From the NCBI GenBank assembly GCA_016763665.1, contig JAESTI010000019.1:1-7911 (forward strand): a DNA stretch of 7,911 nt, written 5' to 3'. Below, piece by piece: positions 7,088 to 7,911 of this stretch. Below the pieces are notes generated by a model that made no database searches, had not been told where the DNA came from, and saw only the letters and a program-made list of their open reading frames with translations. Position numbers and translations under genes: made by a program. The DNA comes from Bacteroidia bacterium (GTDB lineage Bacteria > Bacteroidota > Bacteroidia > Flavobacteriales > NORP286). Positions within the stretch are counted from its first letter, which is position 1; each line of letters begins with the position of its first letter.

Positions 7088-7911
7088 AATATTGCAAAGA
7101 ATGTGTATTACCTGATACCCGCCCAGGCCTGATCATTGAAAATGATGGTATTTGCAATGCTTGTAAAAGCAATAAACAAAAGGAAGAAACCATAGATTGG
7201 CAAAAAAGAGAACGTGCCTTTGGCGAAGTGGTTGATAATGCCAAAAAAAATAACAGTGGCTATGATTGTGTTATTCCTGTAAGTGGTGGCAAAGATAGCC
7301 ATTGGCAGGTTATTAATTGTTTGGAGGCTGGCCTCACCCCTCTCGCAGTCACATGGAAAACCCCGGCAAGGACAAGAATTGGATACAAAACCTGCAAAAT
7401 CTGGTATCACTTGGTGTTGACCATATAGATTACCAAGTAAATCCTGAAGTTGAAAAAAAATTTATGTATAAAGCATTAGTAAAATATGGTTCAACGGCTC
7501 TTCCTATGCACATGGCTCTTTTTAATATCCCGCTTAAAATTGCCTTTAAATTTGACATACCTCTTGTTATTTGGGGTGAAAATTCCGCTTTTGAATATGG
7601 AACTGACGATGAAGAATTAAAAGGAATTATTTTAGATAGTAAATGGTTAGAAAAATTCGGTCTTACATATGGCACAACAGCAGATGACTGGATTGATCAA
7701 GATCTAACAAAGAAAGAGTTAACTCCATATTTTGGTCCTACAGACCAAGAATTAGAAGACAAGGGAATAAGGGCTATCTTTATGGGTTATTATTTTAAAT
7801 GGGATCCCGAAAACACATTAAACATTGCTCAAAAGAAAGGGTTCAAACCTGATGAGAATGGACCAAGAACTGGGCTTTACAACTATGCTGATATAGATGA
7901 CGAATTCATCT
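7084..7911 (+). pseudogene. N-acetyl sugar amidotransferase (WbpG/WbuX/PseA type), frameshifted and 3'-partial
   Basis: The N-terminal 102 residues contain YCKECVLPDTRPG and DGICNAC, a CxxC...CxxC pair (Cys4, 7, 24, 27) likely to bind zinc. The PP-loop VSGGKDS (66-72) and VTWKTPARTRIG follow. In the starting frame the protein then degenerates and stops at TAG 7426-7428. The true continuation is in another frame, NLQNLVSLGVDHIDYQVNP, then ALPMHMALFNIPL and LVIWGENSAFEYG. GPRTGLYNYADIDDEFI leads up to the right edge without a stop. One extra A in the run at 7387-7390 gives GYKNLQNL, matching the family's 'GxxNLxNLxxLGVDH'. Homologues activate an N-acetyl group with ATP and turn it into an acetamidino group using ammonia, usually from HisH/HisF-type partners (WbpG in P. 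aeruginosa, PseA in Campylobacter). Target here is probably the nonulosonic acid or a precursor (inference). The ATG overlaps the AsnB-like stop. If the frameshift is real, the product is a 114-residue truncated protein, surely inactive. Confidence -1.
7387..7390 (+). other. Frameshift site (A4 run) in the WbpG-like gene
   Basis: The starting frame reads GGA TAC AAA ACC TGC and loses family similarity, while the frame reading CTG CAA AAT CTG GTA from 7392 regains it at once. A single extra A in this run would give GGA TAC AAA AAC CTG CAA, i.e. GYKNLQ, in good agreement with the conserved GxxNLxNL segment. Downstream the second frame stays open for more than 500 bases to the window edge. The lesion has the same form as the one at 1626-1630. 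Confidence -1.

Noticed and set aside
7108..7675. Minus-strand open frames opposite the WbpG-like gene
   Set aside because: They lie antisense to sequence with clear family motifs on the + strand and show no recognisable protein features; they are by-products of the coding strand's composition.

Overview
This 7.9-kb window is AT-rich, with all genes on the + strand, and carries part of a surface-polysaccharide (glycan) biosynthesis operon. The genes are packed tightly: gaps are 2 to 31 nt and there are overlaps of 8 and 4 nt. None of the seven visible gene starts has a convincing Shine-Dalgarno sequence, and two starts are GTG and TTG. That pattern and the AT-rich codon use point to a Bacteroidota bacterium. 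This is an inference; no rRNA or other taxonomic marker is present.

Layout from left to right: (1) the C-terminal end of a SpsF-type cytidylyltransferase; (2) a Gfo/Idh/MocA NAD(P)-dependent sugar oxidoreductase; (3) a DegT/DnrJ/EryC1/StrS PLP sugar aminotransferase broken by a one-base frameshift; (4) an extended-SDR NAD-dependent sugar epimerase/reductase; (5) a WecD-like GNAT acetyltransferase; (6) a NeuB-family nonulosonic (sialic-like) acid synthase with its SAF domain; (7) an AsnB-like glutamine-dependent amidotransferase; (8) a WbpG/WbuX/PseA-type N-acetyl sugar amidotransferase, also frameshifted by one base and running off the right edge.

Together the genes fit synthesis and CMP-activation of a modified nonulosonic acid (legionaminic- or pseudaminic-like). 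An amino group is installed by the aminotransferase and acetylated by the GNAT. The six-carbon sugar is condensed with phosphoenolpyruvate by the NeuB homologue and activated by the SpsF homologue. An N-acetyl group may then be converted to an acetamidino group by the WbpG-like protein, with nitrogen from a glutaminase. The 4,6-dehydratase and the NDP-sugar hydrolase (PseG/NeuC type) normally needed are not in the window and may lie outside it. The Gfo/Idh enzyme and the extra SDR are not part of the textbook pathways, so the exact sugar is unknown.

The most notable observations are the two single-base disruptions, each repaired by adding one A to a short A run, and the translationally coupled AsnB-like/WbpG-like pair. 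No RNA gene, mobile element, CRISPR array or clear terminator was seen, and no gene-free stretch exceeds 31 nt.
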